A stretch of DNA of 6,002 nt, from positions 1-6,002 of the forward strand of contig CANFNN010000188.1 in the NCBI GenBank assembly GCA_947448095.1, in the 5' to 3' direction. Each line of letters begins with the position of its first letter. Within the stretch, counting starts at the first letter, position 1. Positions 1 through 6,002 of the stretch are shown here, piece by piece. A program made the position numbers and the translations under genes. The notes under the pieces were generated by a model. The model saw nothing but the letters and a program-made list of their open reading frames with translations. It ran no database searches and was not told where the DNA came from. The DNA is from Bacteriovoracaceae bacterium (lineage in GTDB: Bacteria; Bdellovibrionota; Bacteriovoracia; Bacteriovoracales; Bacteriovoracaceae).

Positions 1-1142
1 AAACCAAACTGCGGCCGATTATCTACCGCTATTTGGGGATGCTTGCGTTCATCGAGGGAAAATTTGATAAATCGTATGAATATCTAGGCAGCAAAGAGCT
101 CCAAGCGAGTGGACACTTCTCGAAGATCTGTACCTTGAAAGTACTTAACCAAATAGTACTGAGTAAGATAAATAATTTAGCTGATGAATGGGAACGTTGC
201 CAGCTGGAAAACTTCGCCCATTTTAACGCTGGAAATTTCGTTTGGATTGAAACCTTGGTCCAATTAAAACTGAAACCAAGCGTAGGACTGACTAAAAAAC
301 CGTTTAAACGAATTAAATTGTCTTCCTTGAATAACGATCAGCTCAAAATTTTTCTTAAGCTTGCGATCTATCTTAATCAAGAAGCATTAATTGAACCTCA
401 GCTTGCGGAGCTCGATTTGTTGCAACTTGAGGATACTGAAACAAGAGAATTAATGGGTCAGATTTATTTTCGGATGGGCTCGCTTGCTAAATCATACCGC
501 TACATTGAAGATCTGAGTTCACCCAATGCGGAAAACATAAAAGGCAACTTGTACATATTGCGAACAAAATATGAGCTCGCCTACGCCCAATTTAAACTCG
601 CCTTAGAGAAAAAACAAAACTCTCAAAACGCGATGGAAAGAATTCTGCCTTTGGCCTGGCTGCTGGGAGACTGGGAAGAAGGTGCGAAAATTGCAGAAAG
701 AGTTATTGCCTCACCACAGACCCAAATAAACAAAATGACCCTGGTAGCAGCTTTTCTGGCCCAAAAGGGGGATTTTCCTAAGGCCAAAGAAGTCCTGGAA
801 ACCATCGTTTCAAGATCACGCAGAGGTGCTGAAATTGATGTCACTCAACTCCACAGTTTTACAGCACTTATGCAAAATGATCAGCATGCCACAAAAAAGC
901 AGGCCGCATTAAGTTGTTCTCAGTTTGACATGATCAATTGCTGGCTTAGTATTCAAATGGACCAATGGGATTCATTTCCTCTCACAATTAGACGACCAGA
1001 TAAAATTGCTGTGAAAAAAAACTGGGAGAAGCTGACAGAGGAAGATCAAAACGAACCAATAAAAGAAACCGTTTATGTTAACCAACAAGATATTGAAGAA
1101 CTAGATGATAAGTTAATTAAATTAATTCCCAATGAACGTTAA
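1..1142 (+). CDS. TPR-like helical-repeat protein, 5' end outside window
   Basis: This is the C-terminal part of a protein of unknown function, at least 379 residues. The frame has no stop back to the left edge (from base 3 it reads T-K-L-R-P-I-I-Y-R-Y-L-G-M), so the TTG at 33 is an internal leucine codon and the true start lies upstream. Counting from that codon, several helix pairs resemble tetratricopeptide repeats: about 1-20 (GMLAFIEGKFDKSYEYL), 138-161 (GQIYFRMGSLAKSYRYIEDL), 170-193, 203-226 and 236-260 (AAFLAQKGDFPKAKEVL). They share the small-residue/G and A-x-x-x-L spacing of TPRs, which usually serve as protein-binding scaffolds. The tail (about 320-369) is charged, without repeats. 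There is no membrane segment in the visible part; a signal peptide cannot be judged. The 3' end overlaps the hydrolase gene by 11 bases, so the two are probably co-transcribed. The TPR assignment is by eye; the specific role is unknown. Confidence 0.75.
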   Translation, partial: TKLRPIIYRYLGMLAFIEGKFDKSYEYLGSKELQASGHFSKICTLKVLNQIVLSKINNLADEWERCQLENFAHFNAGNFVWIETLVQLKLKPSVGLTKKPFKRIKLSSLNNDQLKIFLKLAIYLNQEALIEPQLAELDLLQLEDTETRELMGQIYFRMGSLAKSYRYIEDLSSPNAENIKGNLYILRTKYELAYAQFKLALEKKQNSQNAMERILPLAWLLGDWEEGAKIAERVIASPQTQINKMTLVAAFLAQKGDFPKAKEVLETIVSRSRRGAEIDVTQLHSFTALMQNDQHATKKQAALSCSQFDMINCWLSIQMDQWDSFPLTIRRPDKIAVKKNWEKLTEEDQNEPIKETVYVNQQDIEELDDKLIKLIPNER

Positions 1143-1857
1143 AATCATCATCATTCATGGCCTGAATAATAATCAAGAAGGCTTTATTCCACTTTCAAAA
1201 GCCCTCAACCTTATGGGTTATGAAACTGAAATTATCTCTTTGCCAGGGCATGGGACAAACCGACACGAATGTAGGGATGCCGGTGAAGCAATGAAAACAT
1301 TTGATCTTAGAATGAAAAAAGTGATTAAAGATCCTTATTCAGTGATTGCCTTTTCTCAAGGCGCACTTTACCTCCAATTATGGCTGGAAACGAATCCCTC
1401 TCCGCTACCCAAGGCCCAAATCCTGTTGTCACCAGCCTTGTTTATCCGTCGATTCAATCTTCTTAGTAAGCTTATGTCAGCATTGCCTTGGTTTATGTTT
1501 ATCATCAGCCAGACGCCCAAAAATTTAAGAAGGTATAATTATCTCTTTATCTGGGAGTACAGAAATTTATTTCAAAAGGCAAAACAGTACGAAACTTCCA
1601 ACAAACCCATGAAGATTCCCTCTCTGATTTTGATCGACCCTAAAGATGAGGTAGTGGATGCACAAAGATTGAAAGAGGAATTGGCCAGAATGAATTCGGT
1701 TGTCCATTTTGAATATCTGGAACGACCCTACTTAAAGGGTCGGCGTCCCGGGAAACACCATATCTTGTTCAATCCAGAATACTTCACGGCCAAGGATTGG
1801 AAGTCACTTATTGAGCGAATTGACGACTTTTTGAAAAAAACTACCCCTGAGGTTTAA
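1132..1857 (+). CDS. alpha/beta hydrolase (serine hydrolase fold)
   Basis: A complete 241-residue protein with the layout of a small alpha/beta hydrolase. The N-terminal strand KIIIIHG (4-10) carries the oxyanion-hole HG, and LPGHG (37-41) is the usual second-strand motif. The nucleophile elbow is A-F-S-Q-G with Ser75, and I-D-P-K-D-E-V-V gives the acid at Asp172 (Asp169 is an alternative). A late histidine pair, His209-His210 in KHHILF, supplies the base. A hydrophobic stretch at about 112-127 falls where these enzymes have a lid. There is no signal peptide, so it is probably cytoplasmic. The likely activity is ester, thioester or lipid hydrolysis, but the substrate cannot be told. The ATG at 1132 overlaps the end of the TPR gene and has no clear Shine-Dalgarno sequence; the bases before it are an AT-rich TTAATTAA-type run. 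Start by coupling to the upstream gene is therefore likely. The fold call is firm; any narrower name would be guesswork. Confidence 0.85.
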   Translation: MNVKIIIIHGLNNNQEGFIPLSKALNLMGYETEIISLPGHGTNRHECRDAGEAMKTFDLRMKKVIKDPYSVIAFSQGALYLQLWLETNPSPLPKAQILLSPALFIRRFNLLSKLMSALPWFMFIISQTPKNLRRYNYLFIWEYRNLFQKAKQYETSNKPMKIPSLILIDPKDEVVDAQRLKEELARMNSVVHFEYLERPYLKGRRPGKHHILFNPEYFTAKDWKSLIERIDDFLKKTTPEV

Positions 1858-3346
1858 ATTCTTTTCCATCGAAGTGAAAAATCACTTCTTTGTCCTCGTA
1901 TTTCGTTTTGAGGTTTACAGGTCTTCTCCAGATCGCAAACAAATTCCGAAGAGTTTCATTGGCAAAATTCACATCAAGGTCAATGCCATAATGAACGTGA
2001 TTAAGCAAAAGCTCTTTGCGATTCATATAATTCCCATCCTCGACTTCGATGATAGGCTGACCAAAGTTAGTCAGTTGTGAGAGAAGTTTTTGCTTGATGG
2101 CATTAAAATCTTTGGTATCAATTTCAAAGCGACCAGAGCGAGCATTGTATTTATAGGTAAACAGTTGCTGTCTTTCACAAAAATCAGGAGTTAAAAATTC
2201 ATCAATGAAAGAAATATCATTGTGAGATTTACGAACCTCAAAAATTTTCTCTCTACCCTTGCCAAGCTTTGTATCCCATTCAATTTTATCTTTCATGCTG
2301 GGACATTCATTATAATCTTTACCAAACATGCCTCGGTTCCAGCGGTACTCAATGTCTCGCATAAGCTCAATACCTACTTTATAGGGATTAATATTTTGCT
2401 TGCTCATGTGCATGACACCGGCGTGTTTATCGGCGAAATCGATGATCTCAGAGGCATCCAGGGCTCTTTGAGTCATGATGGTTGAGTGCCAGTAACTGGC
2501 CCAGCCCTCATTCATAATTTTAGTCATACGTTGCGGAAGAAAATAGTAGGCTTCCTCGCGCAAGATTCCAATAATGTCAGCTTGCCATCCTTCGATGGGA
2601 GCGTTTTGTATAAGATAGCCAAGAACGTCTTTGGTGCTTACATGCCTTCTCTCAGCAGAAACTGCTTCATCCACCTCTTCTTTAGGTTCGTCTTTTTTTG
2701 TCGCACGAGCTTTGGTGCGCATAAAAGATTTAAGAGCGGCAGACCGATCGTCATTGAGATAGCCATCATCTTCAGACTCGACTTTTTCCTGATCAACTAA
2801 TTCTTTACGACTGCGCTTAAGAGCAGATGTTTCAAAAAGTTCGTTAATATCTAAAAGATTTTCAAGCGAAAGGACTTTATCAATAAAGCTCTCAACGGCG
2901 TCAGCGCCGTAACGGTCCATATAACGGCGAATTTTTGTGCCATGATTGGCCATAACATCCATCATGTTTCGATTGGTGTGACTAAACCAGGCATTGTTTT
3001 TGAAAAAATCATTGTGAGCATAAACGTGGGCCATCACAATTTTTTGATCGACCCAGTTATTGGCCTGAAGAAGGTAGGCATAACAAGGATTTGTATTGAT
3101 CACCATTTCGTAGATTTTTTGTAAACCATAGGCATAGCCTTTGGAGAGCTGATCATAATCCATGCCGAATTTCCAATGCGGATAACGGGTAGGAAAACCA
3201 CCTTGGGCGGCCAAAATATTGATTGTATCGTAGTCACAGACTTCAAATACTTGTGGAAAAAAATCTAGACCATAATCAATGGCATATTTTTCAATCTGAT
3301 TTTTTAGAGCAAGTAACTCACCCGAAATTGGCTTGGTTCGGATCAT
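1841..3346 (-). CDS. spoVR: SpoVR family protein (YcgB-like)
   Basis: A complete 501-residue protein, close to the usual family length (about 470-510). Family blocks are visible in order: a Y-G-L-D-F-F-P-Q-x-F-E-V N-terminal block (25-36), HVYAHNDFFKNNAWF (107-121), WQADIIGILREEAYYFLPQ (254-272), NEGWASYWHS (279-288), NPYKVGIELMRDIEYRWNRG (320-339) and SFIDEFLTPDFC (379-390). Residues about 183-236 form a charged, low-complexity linker. The biochemical role of the family is not settled. In Bacillus SpoVR affects spore cortex formation; YcgB of enterobacteria goes with YeaG/YeaH in starvation and stationary phase. Conserved His107, His111, Glu280 and His287 could make a metal site (inference). 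No signal peptide or membrane segment is seen. The ATG directly follows the yhbH stop with no gap, behind a TAAGGGG ribosome site, so it is the third gene of the prkA operon. Its 3' end overlaps the hydrolase gene on the other strand. The family name does not imply that this organism forms spores. Confidence 0.96.
   Translation of the reverse strand: MIRTKPISGELLALKNQIEKYAIDYGLDFFPQVFEVCDYDTINILAAQGGFPTRYPHWKFGMDYDQLSKGYAYGLQKIYEMVINTNPCYAYLLQANNWVDQKIVMAHVYAHNDFFKNNAWFSHTNRNMMDVMANHGTKIRRYMDRYGADAVESFIDKVLSLENLLDINELFETSALKRSRKELVDQEKVESEDDGYLNDDRSAALKSFMRTKARATKKDEPKEEVDEAVSAERRHVSTKDVLGYLIQNAPIEGWQADIIGILREEAYYFLPQRMTKIMNEGWASYWHSTIMTQRALDASEIIDFADKHAGVMHMSKQNINPYKVGIELMRDIEYRWNRGMFGKDYNECPSMKDKIEWDTKLGKGREKIFEVRKSHNDISFIDEFLTPDFCERQQLFTYKYNARSGRFEIDTKDFNAIKQKLLSQLTNFGQPIIEVEDGNYMNRKELLLNHVHYGIDLDVNFANETLRNLFAIWRRPVNLKTKYEDKEVIFHFDGKEFKPQG
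1871..1888 (+). terminator. possible weak terminator hairpin after the hydrolase gene
   Basis: GAAGTGA and TCACTTC form a perfect 7-base-pair inverted repeat around an AAAA loop, 13 bases past the hydrolase stop. On the + strand it is followed by only a short T run (TTTGTCC), so it would be a weak rho-independent terminator for the TPR-hydrolase unit. It lies inside the spoVR 3' coding region, so the repeat may be a chance result of the codons there. In the spoVR direction no T tract follows directly. Confidence 0.3.
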
Positions 3347-4465
3347 CTATTTCCCCTTACCTAGGAAGTCTTTAATAGAATCCAGGATTCCTTCTTTATT
3401 TTTAATCTTACTCAAAGTCAGGTTCTCATTTTGGGAACCATATTTCGCAGTCAGATCTTTATAAAACTGACCCGACCCATAACGACTTTCAACTTGCCCA
3501 TAACAAAAAACGTTGGAGGCGGGAAAAATGTGGTTATCCAAAAGATCTAGACATAACTTAGTGTCATCGGCTGACCAGTTATCACCATCTGAAAAATGGA
3601 ACGGATAGATATTCCATTCGTTAGGATTATAATCCTTATCAATTATTTCTTTGCACAAATTGTAAGCAGAAGAAATAAGTGTTCCCCCACTCTCACGAGT
3701 ACGGAAAAACGTATGCTCATCAACTTCTTTGGCCGTGGCATCGTGAATGATGTAGCGAATTTCAATATCTTTATACTGGGACTTAAGCCAAAGATTGATC
3801 CAAAAAGACTCTGTTCTCACAATTTCTTTTTGTTCATCACCCATCGAACCCGAAACATCCATCATATAAATGACGACTGCTGCATTTTGCATTTCGACTT
3901 TCGTATCCGAAGCGCGGTAGCGAAAATCTCGTCTAATAGGCACAACTGTTGGATTTTCAGGATCGTAGGAATCACTAGAAATTTGACGTTTAAGCGCCTG
4001 CTTATAGGTCCTTCTCAAGTGACGAAGAGAATCAGGTCCAGTTGTTCCAATATTGGTATAACGATTCACAACTGATTTGAGAGATTTTTTGCCTTTAGGC
4101 TCGATATTGGGGAGCTCAAGCTCATCACCCAAAATGCGGGCAAGCTCTTCGAGCGATAATTCAACTTCTAATTCTTTATTACCCTCACCCTCACCGGTCT
4201 CACCCTGACCAGGCTGGCCATTAGGATCCTGCTGACCATCAACTGGATCACCTGGCTTGCCTTGACCTTGCCCCATACCACCTTGAGATTTATCGCCAAA
4301 TTTAAAGCGAGGAATATCAATACTAGGCATAGGTACCGTGAACTTATCAGTCCCTTTAGGAATAATCTGGGATCCGTGAGAAACATACTTTCGTAAGTTA
4401 TCACGGATTTTCCCCTTAACTATTTTTCTAAAGCGCGCATGATCACGTTTAATTGGATGATCCAC
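3347..4465 (-). CDS. yhbH: YhbH/YeaH family protein (DUF444, vWA-like)
   Basis: A complete 372-residue protein, slightly shorter than Bacillus YhbH and E. coli YeaH (roughly 390-430). The N-terminus has the family signature R-D-H-A-R-F-R-K-I-V-K-G-K-I-R (7-21). A Gly/Gln/Pro-rich flexible segment (about 61-96) follows, common in this family, then a basic helical stretch (about 125-165). A von Willebrand A-like domain starts at about 195: VVIYMMDVSGSMG holds the DxSxS metal (MIDAS) motif with Asp203, Ser205 and Ser207, Thr262 in SGGTLISSA is the expected third ligand, and F-S-D-G-D-N-W (291-297) gives the later aspartate. All MIDAS positions look intact, so metal-dependent partner binding is plausible. 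It is cytoplasmic as far as can be seen. The start is GTG at 4465, 7 bases after a TAAGGGG site that overlaps the prkA stop; the next Met (46) would delete the conserved N-terminus. The exact function is unknown, but it almost always travels with prkA and spoVR. Confidence 0.96.
   Translation of the reverse strand: MDHPIKRDHARFRKIVKGKIRDNLRKYVSHGSQIIPKGTDKFTVPMPSIDIPRFKFGDKSQGGMGQGQGKPGDPVDGQQDPNGQPGQGETGEGEGNKELEVELSLEELARILGDELELPNIEPKGKKSLKSVVNRYTNIGTTGPDSLRHLRRTYKQALKRQISSDSYDPENPTVVPIRRDFRYRASDTKVEMQNAAVVIYMMDVSGSMGDEQKEIVRTESFWINLWLKSQYKDIEIRYIIHDATAKEVDEHTFFRTRESGGTLISSAYNLCKEIIDKDYNPNEWNIYPFHFSDGDNWSADDTKLCLDLLDNHIFPASNVFCYGQVESRYGSGQFYKDLTAKYGSQNENLTLSKIKNKEGILDSIKDFLGKGK
3353..3359 (-). 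promoter_or_regulatory. ribosome binding site of spoVR, inside the end of yhbH
   Basis: The same heptamer TAAGGGG lies in the last codons of yhbH (here not in the stop frame). It is followed by AAATAG, containing the yhbH stop, and then at once by the spoVR ATG. The 6-base spacing is good for initiation and supports ATG at 3346 as the start. The arrangement implies that spoVR is translated from the same message as yhbH. Confidence 0.8.
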
Positions 4466-4472
4466 TCACAAA

Positions 4473-4479
4473 CCCCTTA
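4473..4479 (-). promoter_or_regulatory. ribosome binding site of yhbH, overlapping the prkA stop
   Basis: On the coding strand the bases are TAAGGGG: the TAA is the prkA stop codon and AAGGGG is a strong Shine-Dalgarno match. Seven bases (TTTGTGA) separate it from the GTG start of yhbH. This decides in favour of GTG at 4465 over the nearby out-of-frame GTG at 4469. Ribosomes ending prkA would sit on this site, so the two genes are probably translationally coupled. Confidence 0.8.
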
Positions 4480-6002
4480 TGACTTAATTGAGTCACCTTT
4501 GGCGAAAATACTGGCCACAAAATTCAGAGCATCGGTGGCACAAATATCACAGTAACCAAAGTTTTTAATCAAGCGACTCTTCACCACTTCGATTTTTTCC
4601 TGTGTTTGTTTATCAACCACATTGGAAATAATCGTTGTGAGCTTAATCGTGTCACGTTGATCTTCAAAAAGTTTTAATTCAAGAGCGCGGTGAAGACGCT
4701 CATTCATTTTATAATCGAACTGCTTTCCTTCAATAGCGAGAGCACCGATATAGTTCATAAGCTCACGTCGAAAATCATCTTTGCGTGACTCAGGAATGTC
4801 GATTTTTTCTTCAATCGCTCGCATAAAGCGCTCATCAGCTTCTTCAAGTTTATTAGAGTATTTATTTCTAATTTTTTCTTTCTGAGTGTACGCCTTAACG
4901 TTATCAACATAGTTGGCACACAAAGTCTGAATGGCAGATTCATCAACAGAGATAGCTTTTTGTACGTCATTTTTGACGATATCTTCATACTCTTGGCGAC
5001 AGACAGCTAGCATTTCACGGTACTGATCCAGTTGGTCCGGAGAATTCACGAGTGCATGATGCTTAAGTCCTGATTCAAGTTCGTTGAAAACCATGAAAGG
5101 ATTTAAACAACCCACATGACCATTTTTAACCAAGGCATTTGATATTTTATCCTGAATATAGCGAGGAGAAATCCCCTCAAGACCTTCACGAACGGCTTCT
5201 TTACGAAGCTCTTTAACGTTGTCTTCGTTATAGCCAGGAAGAGTTTTTCCGTTATACAGCTTCAATTTCTGAAGCTTAGTGAGGTCAGATTTTTTTGGCT
5301 CTTCAAGACGAGTGAGAATCGCCCAAGTTGAGGCCATTTCAATCGTATGAGGCGCGATATGAATATTAGGAATAGTCTCTTTATTATAGTCTTTACGGTA
5401 GATTCTCACTTCCTGATCCAGACGAGTAATATAAGGGACATCAATTTTCACTGTACGGTCACGAAGAGCTTCCATAAATTCATTCGACTGAAGCTTACGG
5501 TACTCTGGCTCGTTGGTGTGGCCCAAGATCACGAGATCAATGTTAGTTTGAGCAAACTTTTTAGGCTTAATAGATTGCTCTTGAGAGGCTCCCAAAAGAT
5601 CATACAAGAAAGCCACGTCTAGTTTAAGCATCTCGATAAATTCAACAATACCACGGTTAGCAATGTTGAACTCACCATCGAAGTTAAAAGCACGAGGATC
5701 TGAGTCAGATCCATAAATGGCAATCTTACGATAGTTAATGTCACCAGTTAATTCAGTTGAATCTTGGTTCTTTTCATCTTTTGGCTGGAAAGTACCAATC
5801 CCGCGACGATCTTTCTCAGAAAGAATGAGGCGCTTAACTCTCAGGTGCTTCATCACCTTATTCCAGTCACCATTGTATTTAAGCATGAACTCATTAAGAA
5901 TGAATCGGCATGCAGGGTTGACTTCCCCTTTAATTTTTACTTTATAAGGAGATTTGTTAACCTTAGCGAGTTCAGCAAGAAATAAATCACGCACTTCTAG
6001 TG
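4477..6002 (-). CDS. prkA: PrkA/YeaG family AAA+ serine protein kinase, N-terminus outside window
   Basis: The C-terminal 507 codons of a PrkA-type protein. The frame continues to the right edge (...L-E-V-R-D-L-F), so the GTG at 5994 is an internal valine, not a start. Full-length relatives have about 640-690 residues; the missing 130 or more should include the Walker A loop. Counting from 5994, the visible AAA+ landmarks are GTFQPKDEKNQD (67-78), S-D-S-D-P-R-A-F-N-F-D-G-E-F (96-109), the Walker B-like NRGIVEFIE (113-121), sensor-type Asn161 in LGHTNEPEY, and ALRDRTVKID (176-185) with Arg178/Arg180 as arginine-finger candidates. The PrkA C-terminal domain follows (about 230-500), ending near YCDICATDALNFVASIFAKGD. 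Members are described as serine kinases, with E. coli YeaG phosphorylating MpaA; an ATP-dependent protease activity has also been reported for Bacillus PrkA, so the activity is debated. It is the first visible gene of the operon, 11 bases before yhbH. The family call is very secure. Confidence 0.97.
   Translation of the reverse strand, partial: LEVRDLFLAELAKVNKSPYKVKIKGEVNPACRFILNEFMLKYNGDWNKVMKHLRVKRLILSEKDRRGIGTFQPKDEKNQDSTELTGDINYRKIAIYGSDSDPRAFNFDGEFNIANRGIVEFIEMLKLDVAFLYDLLGASQEQSIKPKKFAQTNIDLVILGHTNEPEYRKLQSNEFMEALRDRTVKIDVPYITRLDQEVRIYRKDYNKETIPNIHIAPHTIEMASTWAILTRLEEPKKSDLTKLQKLKLYNGKTLPGYNEDNVKELRKEAVREGLEGISPRYIQDKISNALVKNGHVGCLNPFMVFNELESGLKHHALVNSPDQLDQYREMLAVCRQEYEDIVKNDVQKAISVDESAIQTLCANYVDNVKAYTQKEKIRNKYSNKLEEADERFMRAIEEKIDIPESRKDDFRRELMNYIGALAIEGKQFDYKMNERLHRALELKLFEDQRDTIKLTTIISNVVDKQTQEKIEVVKSRLIKNFGYCDICATDALNFVASIFAKGDSIKS

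Noticed and set aside
33..35. TTG as start codon of the first gene
   Set aside because: The frame is open to the left edge and the upstream codons (R-Y-L-G-M) continue a TPR-like helix, so the codon is most likely an internal leucine of a gene that begins outside the window.
1014..1021. Run of eight A in the TPR gene as a possible frameshift site
   Set aside because: The frame continues normally through it to the stop at 1142, and no alternative frame offers a sensible product.
2222..2800. Two + strand open frames opposite spoVR
   Set aside because: They mirror conserved spoVR codons on the other strand and show no protein family signature.
1841..3346. SpoVR as evidence for endospore formation
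   Set aside because: The family is common in non-sporulating Gram-negative bacteria, and no other sporulation gene is in the window.
3596..4075. 159-codon open frame on the + strand opposite yhbH
   Set aside because: It lies entirely antisense to a strongly conserved gene, has no recognisable domain, and its odd composition fits a shadow frame.
4178..4285. Gly/Gln/Pro-rich segment of yhbH as an inserted repeat element
   Set aside because: Such a flexible Gly/Gln-rich stretch after the N-terminal block is usual in YhbH/YeaH proteins, and no exact DNA repeat unit is seen.
5992..5994. GTG as start codon of prkA
   Set aside because: The frame continues to the right edge, and starting here would remove the N-terminal part with the Walker A loop that all full-length relatives have.

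Overview
The window is one side of a conserved bacterial stress module next to an unrelated two-gene unit. It is almost entirely coding. Two genes read rightwards (+ strand, left edge to 1857) and three read leftwards (- strand, right edge to 1841); the two groups meet tail to tail with a 17-base overlap. I see no RNA gene, insertion sequence, CRISPR array, or stretch above 300 bases without a gene.

Right part (1841-6002, - strand): the three genes, in transcription order, are prkA (yeaG type, AAA+ serine protein kinase family; its start lies outside the window), yhbH/yeaH (DUF444, von Willebrand A-like with an intact DxSxS metal motif) and a spoVR/ycgB family gene. They are packed with gaps of 11 and 0 bases. 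Each downstream gene has a strong TAAGGGG ribosome binding site placed on or just before the stop of the gene ahead. This order matches the widespread prkA-yhbH-spoVR (yeaG-yeaH-ycgB) cluster, linked in enterobacteria to stationary-phase and nitrogen-starvation responses and in Bacillus to sporulation. The operon promoter must lie beyond the right edge.

Left part (1-1857, + strand): the 3' part of a TPR-like helical-repeat protein, whose frame is open to the left edge, overlaps by 11 bases an alpha/beta hydrolase gene with a recognisable Ser-Asp-His triad. I recognise neither as a named gene, and nothing in the sequence ties them functionally to the prkA module. A small hairpin just after the hydrolase stop, inside the 3' end of spoVR, could be a weak terminator.

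Organism: a bacterium with moderately AT-rich DNA and Gram-negative-type (YeaG/YeaH-like) module proteins. The gene style would fit a proteobacterium or a Bdellovibrio/Bacteriovorax-type predator, but this is a guess from impression, not shown by the sequence. No gene here is wholly new; the main interest is the poorly understood three-protein module and the possible mechanisms its motifs suggest.
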